The notes under the pieces: generated by a model | Databases searched by the model: none | What the model was told of the DNA's origin: nothing | Seen by the model: the letters and a program-made list of their open reading frames with translations, nothing else | Part shown: in pieces, positions 1 to 8,644 of the stretch | Numbering within the stretch: position 1 is the first letter of the stretch | Layout: each line of letters opens with the position of its first letter | Made by a program: the position numbers and the translations under genes | Source of the DNA: Microbacterium testaceum | GTDB lineage: Bacteria; Actinomycetota; Actinomycetes; Actinomycetales; Microbacteriaceae | Length of the DNA: 54,085 nt | Reading direction: 5' to 3' | NCBI RefSeq assembly: GCF_001476655.1 | Contig: NZ_LDRT01000079.1 | Span: forward strand, 1 to 54,085

Positions 1-1
1 C

Positions 2-910
2 GTGCTCGCGGCGCTCGTCGACGCGGGCGTCTCCGTCCACCCCGGACCCGCGCCGCTCGCGGTCGCCCAGGACAAGCTCGTCATGCGCACCCGCATGGCT
101 GAGCTGGGACTTCCGCAGCCCGACTGGGCCGCCGTCGCCGACGCGGCCGAGCTCCAGTCCTTCCTCGACGCGCACGGCGGTCGGGCCGTGGTCAAGACGC
201 CTCGGGGCGGGTACGACGGCAAGGGCGTGCGCGTGGTGTCCGCAGCCACCGAGGCCGACGACTGGTTCACGGCGCTCGCCGAGGACGGCAACGGTGGTGC
301 CCTCCTCGCCGAAGAGCTCGTCGACTTCACCCGTGAACTGGCCCAGCAGGTCGCGCGCCGTCCGTCGGGAGAGGTCCGGGTGTACCCCGTCGTCGAGACC
401 GTGCAGCGTGGCGGGGTCTGCGCTGAAGTCGTCGCCCCCGCGCCCCGCGCCGACGCCCGTGCCCAGCGGGTCGCCGCCGAGATCGGCGTCGCCGTCGCGG
501 AGGGTCTCGGCGTCACCGGAATGCTCGCCGTCGAGCTCTTCGAGACCAGCGATGAGCGCATCCTCATCAACGAGCTCGCGATGCGCCCGCACAACAGCGG
601 CCACTGGACGCAGGACGGCGCGGTCACGAGCCAGTTCGAACAGCACCTGCGAGCGGTCCTCGACCTGCCGCTCGGATCGACGGCGGCCATCGCGCCCTGG
701 GCGGTCATGATCAACGTCCTCGGCGGTCCCGAGGAGGGCACGCTCGAGGAGCGCTTCCCGGCCGCGATGGAGGCCCACCCGACCGCGAAGATCCACACCT
801 ACGGCAAGGCCCCGCGCCCCGGCCGAAAGGTCGGGCACGTCAACGTGACGGGCGGAGACCTCGACGACGTCGTGTACGAGGCCCGCGCGGCGGCGGCGTT
901 CTTCGATTGA
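2..910 (+). CDS. purK: N5-carboxyaminoimidazole ribonucleotide synthase, 5' end cut by window
   Basis: The 302 visible residues match the ATP-grasp and C-terminal parts of PurK, which makes N5-CAIR from AIR, bicarbonate and ATP in de novo purine synthesis. Visible signatures are the ATP-grasp lysine segment VVKTPRGGYDGKG and the late motif NELAMRPHNSGHW, typical of PurK. Complete PurK proteins are usually about 360-390 residues, so the N-terminal 60-90 residues should lie left of the window; the GTG at the first in-frame position is probably internal. It is followed after 59 bases by purE, its pathway partner. Identity is secure; the true start is not visible. Confidence 0.93.
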   Translation: MLAALVDAGVSVHPGPAPLAVAQDKLVMRTRMAELGLPQPDWAAVADAAELQSFLDAHGGRAVVKTPRGGYDGKGVRVVSAATEADDWFTALAEDGNGGALLAEELVDFTRELAQQVARRPSGEVRVYPVVETVQRGGVCAEVVAPAPRADARAQRVAAEIGVAVAEGLGVTGMLAVELFETSDERILINELAMRPHNSGHWTQDGAVTSQFEQHLRAVLDLPLGSTAAIAPWAVMINVLGGPEEGTLEERFPAAMEAHPTAKIHTYGKAPRPGRKVGHVNVTGGDLDDVVYEARAAAAFFD

Positions 911-957
911 GGTGAGCCTCTGAGCGTGCCGTTGCGAGTTCTTCCAGCGAGCCGCCC

Positions 958-963
958 TAGCCT
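958..963 (+). promoter_or_regulatory. -10 box of purE (leaderless type)
   Basis: TAGCCT is followed by 6 bases and then the GTG start of purE at 970, so transcription would begin at or next to the start codon. A TTGCGA at 932-937 could be a -35 element, but the spacer would be 20 bases. No Shine-Dalgarno sequence is seen before the GTG, which agrees with a leaderless mRNA. Confidence 0.55.
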
Positions 964-969
964 GGACCG

Positions 970-1485
970 GTGACCCGGCCGCTGCATTCTTCCGAGACGC
1001 CCGTGGTCGGCGTCGTCATGGGCTCCGACTCCGACTGGCGGGTGATGAACGCCGCCTCCGAGGTGCTCACCGAGTTCGGGATCCCCCACGAGGTCGAGGT
1101 CGTCTCGGCGCACCGCACGCCCGACAAACTCGTGCGATACGGACGCGAGGCGCGCGCGCGCGGACTCCGCGCCATCATCGCCGGGGCCGGGGGTGCCGCG
1201 CACCTGCCCGGGATGCTGGCATCCGTCACCGCCCTCCCCGTGATCGGCGTCCCCGTCCAACTCGCCACCCTCGACGGGCTGGACTCGCTCCTGAGCATCG
1301 TGCAGATGCCGGCGGGAATCCCCGTGGCCACCGTGTCGATCAACGGGGCGAAGAACGCGGGGCTCCTGGCCGCTCGTCTCCTCGGTGCGGCCGACCCCGA
1401 GGTCGCCGACCGCGTCGAGGCCTACGCGCGCGATCTGGAGATCCAGGTCGAAGAGAAGAACCGCCGGCTCAAGGAGTCTCTATGA
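970..1485 (+). CDS. purE: N5-carboxyaminoimidazole ribonucleotide mutase
   Basis: This 171-residue protein is class I PurE, which converts N5-CAIR to CAIR after PurK. The diagnostic N-terminal motif [10 protein letters not shown] binds phosphate, and [11 protein letters not shown] carries the catalytic histidine. The glycine-rich segment [14 protein letters not shown] is also typical. Length is normal for the family. The GTG start at 970 is chosen because a -10 box lies 6 bases upstream and the PurE fold begins soon after. The stop overlaps the ATG of the next gene (ATGA), so purE and the LCP gene are probably translated from one mRNA. Confidence 0.96.
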   Translation: MTRPLHSSETPVVGVVMGSDSDWRVMNAASEVLTEFGIPHEVEVVSAHRTPDKLVRYGREARARGLRAIIAGAGGAAHLPGMLASVTALPVIGVPVQLATLDGLDSLLSIVQMPAGIPVATVSINGAKNAGLLAARLLGAADPEVADRVEAYARDLEIQVEEKNRRLKESL

Positions 1486-2945
1486 CGCTCGCGCCGCCGC
1501 GCGTGCCCGCGCGCTCCTCGCTGGTCGAGCAGCGTCCCCTGCGCAATCCGGACCTCGGCTCGACCGAGGTCATGACGCGCCGCGGGTGGTGGCTGATCGT
1601 CGCGAACCTGCTCATCCCCGGGTCCGCCCAGGTGCTGGCGGGCGACCGACGTCTCGGTCGGTTCGGTCTCGGCGCGACCGTCGCCCTGTGGGTGATGATC
1701 GTGCTCATCGCGCTCTGCGCCCTCCTCGCGCCCAGCACTCTGTTCGCCCTGGCCACCGGCTCGTCCATCCCCGACTTCCTCTCGTGGTTCCGGTGGCTCC
1801 CGCTCACCCTCGTCCAGGGCGTGCTCATCGGATACGCGGTGCTCTGGATCGTGCTGACGATCGACACGCTGCGACTGGTCCGCCTCGTGCGGACGGGCCC
1901 GCTCGCGCGCTTCGGTATCGCGATCGTCTCGATCGGCCTCACCGGCGCCCTCGTTGCGGGCGCCGGCTGGGCGGTGCAGACGGCCGGCACGACGCGTGAC
2001 GCGTTCGCGGAGATCTTCGCCCAGTCCGCCCCCGTCGTCCCCCCGTCCGACGGGTACTACAACATCCTTCTGCTCGGAGCCGACTCGGGCGAGGGGCGCG
2101 ACTCCATGCGTTTCGACAGCATCTCGGTGGTCTCGATCAACGCCGCCTCGGGTGCGGTGACCATCACCGGCATCCCGCGCGACATGCCGAACTTCCCCTT
2201 CGCGCCGGGACCCATGCAGGACAAGTACCCCAACGGGCACGAGGGCAAATTCGATCCGACCTGCGGGTGGGGCAGCGGAATCAATCAGCTGCGCACCGAG
2301 GTCGAGGTCTGCCAGGACGGCAAGACCCTGTATCCGGATGCCGAGGCCCACGGTTCCGAGCCCGGCATCGAGGCGACCAAAGACGCGGCCGAGGGCATCC
2401 TCGGCATCCAGATCCCGTACTACGTGCTCCTCGACATGAAGGGGTTCGCGAATCTCGTGGACGCCCTCGGCGGGGTCGACATCACGGTCGACGAGCGTCT
2501 GCCCAAGGGCGGACCCGCCTACGACGGCCAGCCCGTCGACGACTGGGCCTTCGGATGGATCGAGCCGGGCGCGCAGCACATGAACGGCGACACGGCGCAG
2601 TGGTACGCCCGCTCGCGGTACACCACGAGCGACTTCGATCGGATGCGGCGTCAGCGCCAGCTGCAGGAGGCGATCCTCGCGCAGTTCACCCCGCAGAACG
2701 TCCTCACCCACTTCCAGGAGGTGGCCGCGGCCGGGACGAACATCGTCGAGACCGACCTTCCCCAGGGGCTCATCGCTCCGACGCTGGTCGACCTCGCGCT
2801 GAAGGCGAAGGACCAGCCCGTCTCGACCATCGAGCTCACTCCCGACGGCGGGGTCGACGAGTTCGACCCGGACTACGCGCAGGTCCAGCAGATCGTCCAC
2901 GACAAGCTGCATCCCCCCACCGAGACAGAGGCGCCCGCCCCGTGA
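1482..2945 (+). CDS. LytR-CpsA-Psr (LCP) family cell-wall glycopolymer ligase
   Basis: LCP proteins transfer lipid-linked glycopolymers onto peptidoglycan outside the membrane. The 487-residue product has an unusually large N-terminal membrane part with about four hydrophobic segments (roughly residues 27-46, 58-80, 105-127 and 145-165). An extracellular LCP domain follows from about residue 190. Within it are [19 protein letters not shown], the arginine-bearing [11 protein letters not shown], and the late [19 protein letters not shown], which are family hallmarks for pyrophosphate and metal binding. Its position at the head of a large glycan locus suggests it attaches one of the polymers made here. 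It overlaps purE by ATGA and the next gene by GTGA. Confidence 0.93.
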   Translation: MTLAPPRVPARSSLVEQRPLRNPDLGSTEVMTRRGWWLIVANLLIPGSAQVLAGDRRLGRFGLGATVALWVMIVLIALCALLAPSTLFALATGSSIPDFLSWFRWLPLTLVQGVLIGYAVLWIVLTIDTLRLVRLVRTGPLARFGIAIVSIGLTGALVAGAGWAVQTAGTTRDAFAEIFAQSAPVVPPSDGYYNILLLGADSGEGRDSMRFDSISVVSINAASGAVTITGIPRDMPNFPFAPGPMQDKYPNGHEGKFDPTCGWGSGINQLRTEVEVCQDGKTLYPDAEAHGSEPGIEATKDAAEGILGIQIPYYVLLDMKGFANLVDALGGVDITVDERLPKGGPAYDGQPVDDWAFGWIEPGAQHMNGDTAQWYARSRYTTSDFDRMRRQRQLQEAILAQFTPQNVLTHFQEVAAAGTNIVETDLPQGLIAPTLVDLALKAKDQPVSTIELTPDGGVDEFDPDYAQVQQIVHDKLHPPTETEAPAP

Positions 2946-4045
2946 CCGTCACCCTGCGCGTCGTGCTGGACCAGCTCGTCGCTCCCACCTCCCGTGATCT
3001 CGCCGAGGCCTCGGCCTCGCTCGCCCAGGCGTTGATCGACACCGCTCCGCGCGGCTGCGACGTCGCCAGCATCGTCCCGTCACCGGGTCTGCCCGACGAC
3101 GCCGGCGTCACCGGGCTGTCCGCCGAGACGCGCCTGCAGATGCGCCGGCGCGAGCTCGCGGCCTCGTGGCAGCTCGGTGTGGCTCCCGGCGTCGGCAAGG
3201 GACTGATCCACTCGCCGACGGCACTCGCCCCGCTCGTCCGGCACGACCGCGTCAACGAGACGCACCAGATCGTCGTCACCCTCTGGGACCTGCGCGCGTG
3301 GGAGGCGCCCGACGAACTGCCCCGCGCCGAGGCGCTCGCCTCGCGGGCCCTGCTGTCGCGGGTCGCGAAGCACGCCGACGCGGTCGTGGTGCCCACGCAC
3401 GCGATGGCCGAGCGGCTCGGGGAACTGGCCAAGTCGAAGCTCGTGTCGAAGGTCCGCGTGATCGGCGGCGCACCGGCGGCGGGGATGCGCGTGCCCTCGG
3501 ACGCGGTCGGTCGTCTTCGCGCCCTCGATCTCCCCGCGACGTTCCTCGCGGTCGCGGGCGGCAGTGCGCCCTCCGACGGCCTCGCGGACGCCTTCGCCGC
3601 AGTGACGGCCGCGGAGTGGGACGGTGACGTGGTCGTCCTCGACGTGCCCGAGGGCGACGAGCCCGCGGTGGTCGAGCTCGCCGTCGCCGCCGGTGTCCCG
3701 GAGGCACGCGTGCACGCCCGCGGTTCGCTGGACCAGTGGGATCGGGCGGCGGTCCTCTCGCACGCGGAAGCCTTCGTGACCGGATGCGCCCGGACCGACT
3801 GGCCCTGGCGGGCGGTCGATGCGCTGGCCGTCGGCATCCCGATCGTGGCGGTCGACACGCCCGTCCATCGCGAGGTCCTGGCGGATGCCGTGGCCCTCGC
3901 GCCCGCCGACGATCTCGGCGCGGCGCTGACGCGGGCTCTGGGCGAGGACGGCGCCCGCCTGCGGGTGCTCGCCGGCGACCGCGCCAAGGGCTTCGCCTGG
4001 GAGCCGTGCGCCGATCGCATCTGGGCCCTGCACGCCGAGCTCTAG
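2942..4045 (+). CDS. GT4-like glycosyltransferase
   Basis: This 367-residue protein looks like a GT-B fold glycosyltransferase of the GT1/GT4 type. It lacks a signal peptide and membrane segments. The middle part DAVVVPTHAMAERLGEL resembles the acceptor/donor linker of family 4 enzymes. The C-terminal half has alternating strands and helices ending in AVGIPIVAVDTPVHREVL, which corresponds to the usual donor-binding region, though the classical E-x7-E motif is weak. Donor and acceptor cannot be read from sequence. The GTG start overlaps the LCP stop (GTGA), which supports this start and coupling to LCP. Confidence 0.75.
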   Translation: MTVTLRVVLDQLVAPTSRDLAEASASLAQALIDTAPRGCDVASIVPSPGLPDDAGVTGLSAETRLQMRRRELAASWQLGVAPGVGKGLIHSPTALAPLVRHDRVNETHQIVVTLWDLRAWEAPDELPRAEALASRALLSRVAKHADAVVVPTHAMAERLGELAKSKLVSKVRVIGGAPAAGMRVPSDAVGRLRALDLPATFLAVAGGSAPSDGLADAFAAVTAAEWDGDVVVLDVPEGDEPAVVELAVAAGVPEARVHARGSLDQWDRAAVLSHAEAFVTGCARTDWPWRAVDALAVGIPIVAVDTPVHREVLADAVALAPADDLGAALTRALGEDGARLRVLAGDRAKGFAWEPCADRIWALHAEL

Positions 4046-4082
4046 GCGGACCCCGCGGCGCACACGCCGTCGGGTCCGCCCC

Positions 4083-4088
4083 TATGCT
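4083..4088 (+). promoter_or_regulatory. -10 box of the GT2 gene at 4096
   Basis: TATGCT lies 7 bases before the ATG at 4096. This placement favours 4096 over the in-frame ATG at 4084, which lies inside the box, and predicts a leaderless transcript. Confidence 0.5.
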
Positions 4089-4095
4089 CGGACGC

Positions 4096-5022
4096 ATGCC
4101 TGCACGCGCCGGGATCGTCGTCCGTACCCGCCAACGCCCGGCGTTCCTGCGTCGGGCGCTGGGTGACATCGCCGCGCAGCGGTTCGGCGACTGGCGGGTG
4201 GTCGTGGTCAACGACGGCGGAGACGCGGCCGAGGTCGACGCCCTCGTCGAGGAGGCCGGGTTCGGCGACCGTGTGCGCGTCGTCCACATCGCCCCCGGGG
4301 ATGGGGGGCGGTGCATCGCGGCCAACACGGGGGTGCGCGCTCTCGACACCGAGTACGTGGTGCTGCACGACGACGACGACCGGTGGCACCCCGCGTTCCT
4401 CGAGCGCACGGTCGCGTGGCTCGACGCGCACGCCGCCCACGCGGCGGTGTCGGCGGCGACCGAGATCGTCTACGAGGAGAACCACGGGGGAACCTGGGTC
4501 GAGGTCGGCCGTGCGCCGTTCTGGGCGGGCATGAGCCGGATCTCGCTCGGCGAGATGATGAGCGTGAACCGCGCCGTCCCGATCTCGGTCGTCTATCGAC
4601 GCCGCCTGCACGACGAGATCGGCTGGTACGACGAGACGCTCGACGCCGTCGAGGACTGGGACCTCTACCTGCGGATGCTGCGTGGCCACGAGATCGGTTT
4701 TCTCGCGGGGGAGCCGCTCGCGTTCTGGACGCAGCGTCCCGACTCGGTGGGCCTCGATGCCAACAGCATGTTCGGTCTCGCGGCCGAGCACGCGCGCGAC
4801 GACGCGGTGGTGCGCGATCGCGCGCTCGCCGAATGGGTGCAGCGCGAAGGGCCCGGGCTCCCGTTGTACCTGGCCTCGCTGCAGACCCAGCTCGCCGCCC
4901 ACGTCGACTACGCCGTCGACCGGCTCCGGGCCGAGCTGCGCGACGATGTCCGGCGTGAGATCGACGCCCACCAGCCGCTGCTCTCGCGGGTGCGGCGGCT
5001 GCGGAGTCGACTGAGACGGTGA
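4096..5022 (+). CDS. GT2 family glycosyltransferase
   Basis: A 308-residue GT-A fold transferase. The N-terminus has the family 2 pattern GIVVRTRQRPAFLRRAL, followed by WRVVVVNDGGDAAEV (nucleotide-binding aspartate), and VLHDDDDRWHP as the metal-binding DXD equivalent. Further on, DAVEDWDLYLRMLRG is the usual ED motif for the catalytic base. The basic C-terminus RRLRSRLRR may sit at the membrane. It acts in the cytoplasm, adding a sugar to a lipid-linked or protein acceptor; the sugar is not predictable. The start at 4096 is set by the upstream -10 box. Confidence 0.85.
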   Translation: MPARAGIVVRTRQRPAFLRRALGDIAAQRFGDWRVVVVNDGGDAAEVDALVEEAGFGDRVRVVHIAPGDGGRCIAANTGVRALDTEYVVLHDDDDRWHPAFLERTVAWLDAHAAHAAVSAATEIVYEENHGGTWVEVGRAPFWAGMSRISLGEMMSVNRAVPISVVYRRRLHDEIGWYDETLDAVEDWDLYLRMLRGHEIGFLAGEPLAFWTQRPDSVGLDANSMFGLAAEHARDDAVVRDRALAEWVQREGPGLPLYLASLQTQLAAHVDYAVDRLRAELRDDVRREIDAHQPLLSRVRRLRSRLRR

Positions 5023-5033
5023 CGGCTCGCCCG

Positions 5034-5039
5034 TAGAAT
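5034..5039 (+). promoter_or_regulatory. -10 box of the two-domain glycosyltransferase gene
   Basis: TAGAAT sits 6 bases upstream of the ATG at 5046, again the spacing of a leaderless promoter. It is close to the consensus TATAAT. Confidence 0.6.
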
Positions 5040-5045
5040 CGAGGG

Positions 5046-7298
5046 ATGCGCCTCGGTCGCCTTCGGGAGAGTGTCCGCCGTTCTCGCGAACTCCCCGTCG
5101 TCGGACCGGTGGTCCGGGCCGCGGATCGCATCTGGTGGGCACGGACGATCGGCCGTTCGGAGCTGGTGGATGCCGAGTACTACGGCACCCAGCTCGGATT
5201 CCCGCGCGTACCCCGCGCTCTCGCGATCGCGCACTACGTCGCGTGGGGCTTCCGCCGGGGGATGAGCCTGAACCCCCTCTTCGACGACATCGTCGCCGGG
5301 GGAGAGCTGCCCGAGGTCCTGCGCGTCCCGGCGCTGTACGCGTACCTCGTGAGCGAGCGTGAGACGGTTCGCGTGCACCCGTGGTGGGATGCCGAGGAGT
5401 ATGGGCGCGAGCACGGCGCGCCCGGTCTCGAACACGCCTGGGCGCGGCGCGACACCGAGATCGAGCTGACGGCCGCCGGCTGGACGATGCGCATGCCCGT
5501 CGCCGAGGTGCGTCGGCGCGCTCTTCGCGCCGCGAGCACCTGGCGACGCCACCGGCACCACCCGTCGCCCGCCGGGTCGCCCGCCGCGGTCGGGTTGGTC
5601 CGCCCTCTGCAGGCGCGGGACCGCCGCTACGACGCCAAGCTCCGGCAGGCGGCGGCTCGCGCCACCGTCGATCGCGTCGTCGTCCCGCTCGTCGGAGTCG
5701 ACGCGGCGCAGTGGGTCTCCGCGCACCTGCTGGCCCACATCGTGCCCGATCTGACCCTCCGGGGCGAGTCTCGTCGCGTGGCGTGGACGCACATGCTGAA
5801 GGGTGCCATCGCGCCTCTCGACGTCGAGGTCGTCGTCACCCTCGACCCGCGCGCGGAGTTCGGCGATGACGAGATCGACGCGCTCGTCGCGGCCGCCGGC
5901 GACGACGTCGCAGCCGTGCCCGCCCATCTCGCTCAGGACGGAACGATCGACGGTCTCGGCGCAGCGCAAACCGGCGGCGCGGTGGCGTGGCCGATCCTCT
6001 CCGGGCACCCGTCGGAGGACCTCGACCCCCTCGATGAGATCGTCTCGGTCCCGCTGCTGCGCAGTCTCAGCGTGGCCGCTCCTCGAGCCGAGCTGCGCGC
6101 GCTGCTCGAGCGCACGGGGGTGCGCTCGGCGGCGTCGTTCGCCGATGCCCTGCGCGCGCGGATGGGCGTTCGAGTGTTGACGGCCGTGCGGCCGGTCCTC
6201 GAGGAGCCCCTGCTGGTCTTCGACGAGCCTCGGCCGTCGGGGGGAACGGATCCCCGCGACCGCGAGGCCGCCACCGCACTGATCGAGGCCGCGGGGTTCG
6301 ACGTGGTCGAATGGCGCGGCTCGGCCACGGGCATGATCGCGCCTCACCTCCGGTGGCGCCGACCGCATCCCGACGCGCAGCGCTGGGCGATCAAGACCTG
6401 CGCGCCGGCGGGACAGCAGGGCGCCATCTGGGGAGACGTGCACTTCGCCCGTGGTCTCGCCGCGGCGCTGCGGCGTCGGGGCCACTCGGTCGTGATCGAT
6501 GCCTACGCCGCGCGGTCCCGCTCCACGACGTACCTCGACGACGTCAACGTCGCCGTCCGCGGGATGGATCGCATCGACGCCGTCGAGCCCGGGGTCAACC
6601 TCCTCTGGATCATCAGTCACCCCGAGCAGATCACGCGCGACGAGCTCGCCGCCTTCGACAGGGTCTTCGCCGCCTCGGCGGGCTGGTCGCGCAGGACGAC
6701 GGCGCGCTGGGGCATCGACGTGCAGCCGTTGCTCGAGGCCACCGACACCGACGTGTTCCGCCCGCAGGGCGTCGAGCGCACCGACGAGATCGTCTTCGTC
6801 GGCAAAGCGCGCGGGGTGGCGCGGCCGAGCGTCGTCGCCCCCCTCCGCGCCGGTGTCCCTGTCCGCGTCTACGGCCCCGATTGGCGGACCTTCATCCCCC
6901 ACGCGGCCATCGCCGCTGCGAGCATGCCCCACGCCGACCTGCCGCGACGGTACGAGTCGGCATCCGTCGTCCTCAACGACCAGTTCCCGTCGATGCGGCG
7001 CGAGGGGTTCATCGCGATCCGCCCGTTCGACGTGGTGGCGATGGGGGGTCGAGTGATCTCCGAAGAGGTCGACGGGATCGAGGAAATCTTCGGTGGGGCC
7101 GTGGTCGTCTACCGCGATGAGGCGCACCTCGTCGAGCTCCTCCGGACGGATCCCGATGAGATCTTCCCCGATGCCGAGCACTTGGCGCAGATCGCGGCCC
7201 GGGTCCGCGCCGAGCACTCCTTCGACGCTCGCGCCGCGGTGCTCGACGCGGCGGCCCGCAGCGCTCGCGCGCGCCGGCCCGCGCGACCGCTGCGGTGA
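5046..7298 (+). CDS. Large glycosyltransferase with C-terminal GT-B-like domain
   Basis: A 750-residue cytosolic protein. Near the N-terminus, around residues 40-85, is the pattern DAEYYGTQLGF...HYVAWGFRRGMSLNPLFD, a short module seen in many surface-glycan transferases; HPWWDAEEYGREHG looks like a second, degenerate copy. The middle third resembles a damaged or divergent GT-A domain. The C-terminal third, about residues 440-730, resembles the Glyco_trans_1_2 (CgeB-like) domain: WGDVHFARGLAAALRRRGH, then a nucleotide-sugar-binding part with DEIVFVGKARG, ending in VVLNDQFPSMRREGFIAIR. It therefore appears to combine two catalytic units. Substrates are unknown. Confidence 0.7.
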   Translation: MRLGRLRESVRRSRELPVVGPVVRAADRIWWARTIGRSELVDAEYYGTQLGFPRVPRALAIAHYVAWGFRRGMSLNPLFDDIVAGGELPEVLRVPALYAYLVSERETVRVHPWWDAEEYGREHGAPGLEHAWARRDTEIELTAAGWTMRMPVAEVRRRALRAASTWRRHRHHPSPAGSPAAVGLVRPLQARDRRYDAKLRQAAARATVDRVVVPLVGVDAAQWVSAHLLAHIVPDLTLRGESRRVAWTHMLKGAIAPLDVEVVVTLDPRAEFGDDEIDALVAAAGDDVAAVPAHLAQDGTIDGLGAAQTGGAVAWPILSGHPSEDLDPLDEIVSVPLLRSLSVAAPRAELRALLERTGVRSAASFADALRARMGVRVLTAVRPVLEEPLLVFDEPRPSGGTDPRDREAATALIEAAGFDVVEWRGSATGMIAPHLRWRRPHPDAQRWAIKTCAPAGQQGAIWGDVHFARGLAAALRRRGHSVVIDAYAARSRSTTYLDDVNVAVRGMDRIDAVEPGVNLLWIISHPEQITRDELAAFDRVFAASAGWSRRTTARWGIDVQPLLEATDTDVFRPQGVERTDEIVFVGKARGVARPSVVAPLRAGVPVRVYGPDWRTFIPHAAIAAASMPHADLPRRYESASVVLNDQFPSMRREGFIAIRPFDVVAMGGRVISEEVDGIEEIFGGAVVVYRDEAHLVELLRTDPDEIFPDAEHLAQIAARVRAEHSFDARAAVLDAAARSARARRPARPLR

Positions 7299-7330
7299 GC
7301 GGCACACAGGGAGTGCGCGATGCGGCCCTC

Positions 7331-7336
7331 TAAGCT
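7331..7336 (+). promoter_or_regulatory. -10 box of the GT9 gene, decides its start
   Basis: TAAGCT is followed by 7 bases and GTG at 7344. The alternative upstream ATG at 7320 lies before the box and would not be on this transcript, so GTG 7344 is preferred. Confidence 0.55.
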
Positions 7337-7343
7337 CGATCCC

Positions 7344-8570
7344 GTGCGTTCACTCCTCCGCCGGGCCGTCTGGCAGATCAACGCGATCCGTCACCGCGAC
7401 CCGCTCTCTCCGGCCGTCTTCGCTCGCCTGTTCGGAGCCCGTCGTCGGCGCCCCTGGGACCCGACGGTCCGCCCGCGTCGCATCGTCGTCCTGCGCAGCG
7501 ACGAGATCGGCGACACCAGCACAACCCTGGCTCTGTTCGCTGCCATCCGCGCCCACTGGCCCGAGGCAACGGTCCACTTCGTGCTCAAGCCCGGACCGGC
7601 AACGATGTTCCACGCGACGCCGACCGTCGATCGCGTCATCGAATGGACGCCGGTGACGGAGGGGTCGGCGCTCAAGCGCCAGATCCTCACGGCACGGCAG
7701 GGGCTCCGCCGCTTCGGCCTCCGGGGGTACGACCTCGCGATCCTGCCGCGGTGGGACTTCGACGACACCCCGGTCCGGTATCTGGCGGTCGCGTCGCGCG
7801 CGCGCTCGGTCGTCGGCTTCGCTCCGGTCCCCGAGCGCGAGCCGGAGTGGTTCGGCCCGCAGGACAAGCTGCTCACCGACGTCATCTCGCGCGGCACGAC
7901 GCCGCGCCTCACGGTCGGGCAGCTGCGACGCGTCGCCGAGTACCTCGGCCTCCCCTGGGAGGATCACCGTCTCCCGCCCGTCGGTCGGGGTCTCTTCGAT
8001 GACGCCGACCTGCGCGCGGCGACCGCGAAGGCGGGCCTCGGAGACACCGAAGGAATCGTGGTCGGCCTGGGCATCGGTGCTCGCGATGCGAAGCGTCAGT
8101 GGCCCGTCGAGGATCTCGCCGACGTGATGCAGACGCTCTCCGCCGAGCGTCCCGTCGCGGTCCAGATCCTGGGCGGGGGCGTCGACACCGCCCGCGCCCG
8201 AGAACTCGTCGCGTTGCTGGAGGCCCGCGGCATCCGTGCCGTCGATCTGGCCGGGAAGCTCAGCCTGAGCGAGAGCGCCGCCGCCATCTCGCGGTGCGAT
8301 GTGTTCCTGGGCAACGACTCGGGCCTGCAGCACATCTCGAGCAGCCTGGAGGTGCCGACGGCCGTCGTGACCTGTCACCCCGCGACGGGTTCGCCCTGGA
8401 GCGACAACGCTCCGGAGCGCTTCGGTCCGTGGTCGGCCCGCAGCGCGATGCTCCAGCCCTCGCACCCGGCGGAGGGGTGCGTCGACGAGTGCGTCGCACG
8501 CGAGCCCCACTGCATCCGCGCGGTGCGTCCCGACGAGGTCGCCGCGGCCGTCGAGGGGCTCCTCCGGTAA
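7344..8570 (+). CDS. GT9 family glycosyltransferase, heptosyltransferase-like
   Basis: This 408-residue protein matches GT9, the family of ADP-heptose:LPS heptosyltransferases. Visible features are IVVLRSDEIGDTSTTLALF near the N-terminus (compare the RxDxIGD of WaaC/WaaF), VVGLGIGARDAKRQWPVE as the donor-binding glycine-rich region, and the late FLGNDSGLQHISSSLEVP, the family's G-N-D-S-G-x-x-H signature. The next genes make an activated heptose, so heptose transfer is a reasonable inference. The acceptor cannot be an LPS core in a Gram-positive cell. It should be cytosolic or peripheral. Confidence 0.87.
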   Translation: MRSLLRRAVWQINAIRHRDPLSPAVFARLFGARRRRPWDPTVRPRRIVVLRSDEIGDTSTTLALFAAIRAHWPEATVHFVLKPGPATMFHATPTVDRVIEWTPVTEGSALKRQILTARQGLRRFGLRGYDLAILPRWDFDDTPVRYLAVASRARSVVGFAPVPEREPEWFGPQDKLLTDVISRGTTPRLTVGQLRRVAEYLGLPWEDHRLPPVGRGLFDDADLRAATAKAGLGDTEGIVVGLGIGARDAKRQWPVEDLADVMQTLSAERPVAVQILGGGVDTARARELVALLEARGIRAVDLAGKLSLSESAAAISRCDVFLGNDSGLQHISSSLEVPTAVVTCHPATGSPWSDNAPERFGPWSARSAMLQPSHPAEGCVDECVAREPHCIRAVRPDEVAAAVEGLLR

Positions 8571-8588
8571 CCCACCGGCTCCGTCCGT

Positions 8589-8594
8589 TACGCT
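8589..8594 (+). promoter_or_regulatory. Candidate -10 box of hldE
   Basis: TACGCT lies about 50 bases before the ATG of hldE, giving a 5' leader of roughly 45 bases with a ribosome-binding sequence GGAAG at 8636-8640. No clear -35 element is seen. Confidence 0.4.
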
Positions 8595-8644
8595 CGTTCG
8601 GTCCGGCCGACCGCCGGTTCGCTCGCCCCACGTCTGGAAGTCAC

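Noticed and set aside
1422..2912. Long open frames on the strand opposite to the LCP gene, and many like it elsewhere
   Set aside because: High GC content makes stop codons rare in all frames. These frames have skewed Arg/Asp/Gly-rich composition, no family motifs and lie fully over well-supported genes.
2267..2941. Long in-frame upstream extension of the GT4-like gene at 2942
   Set aside because: The extension lies in the body of the LCP gene and is low-complexity Arg-rich. The GTGA overlap gives the natural start. The same reasoning removed extensions of the genes at 8645, 14461, 18737, 43084, 45047 and 52368, among others.
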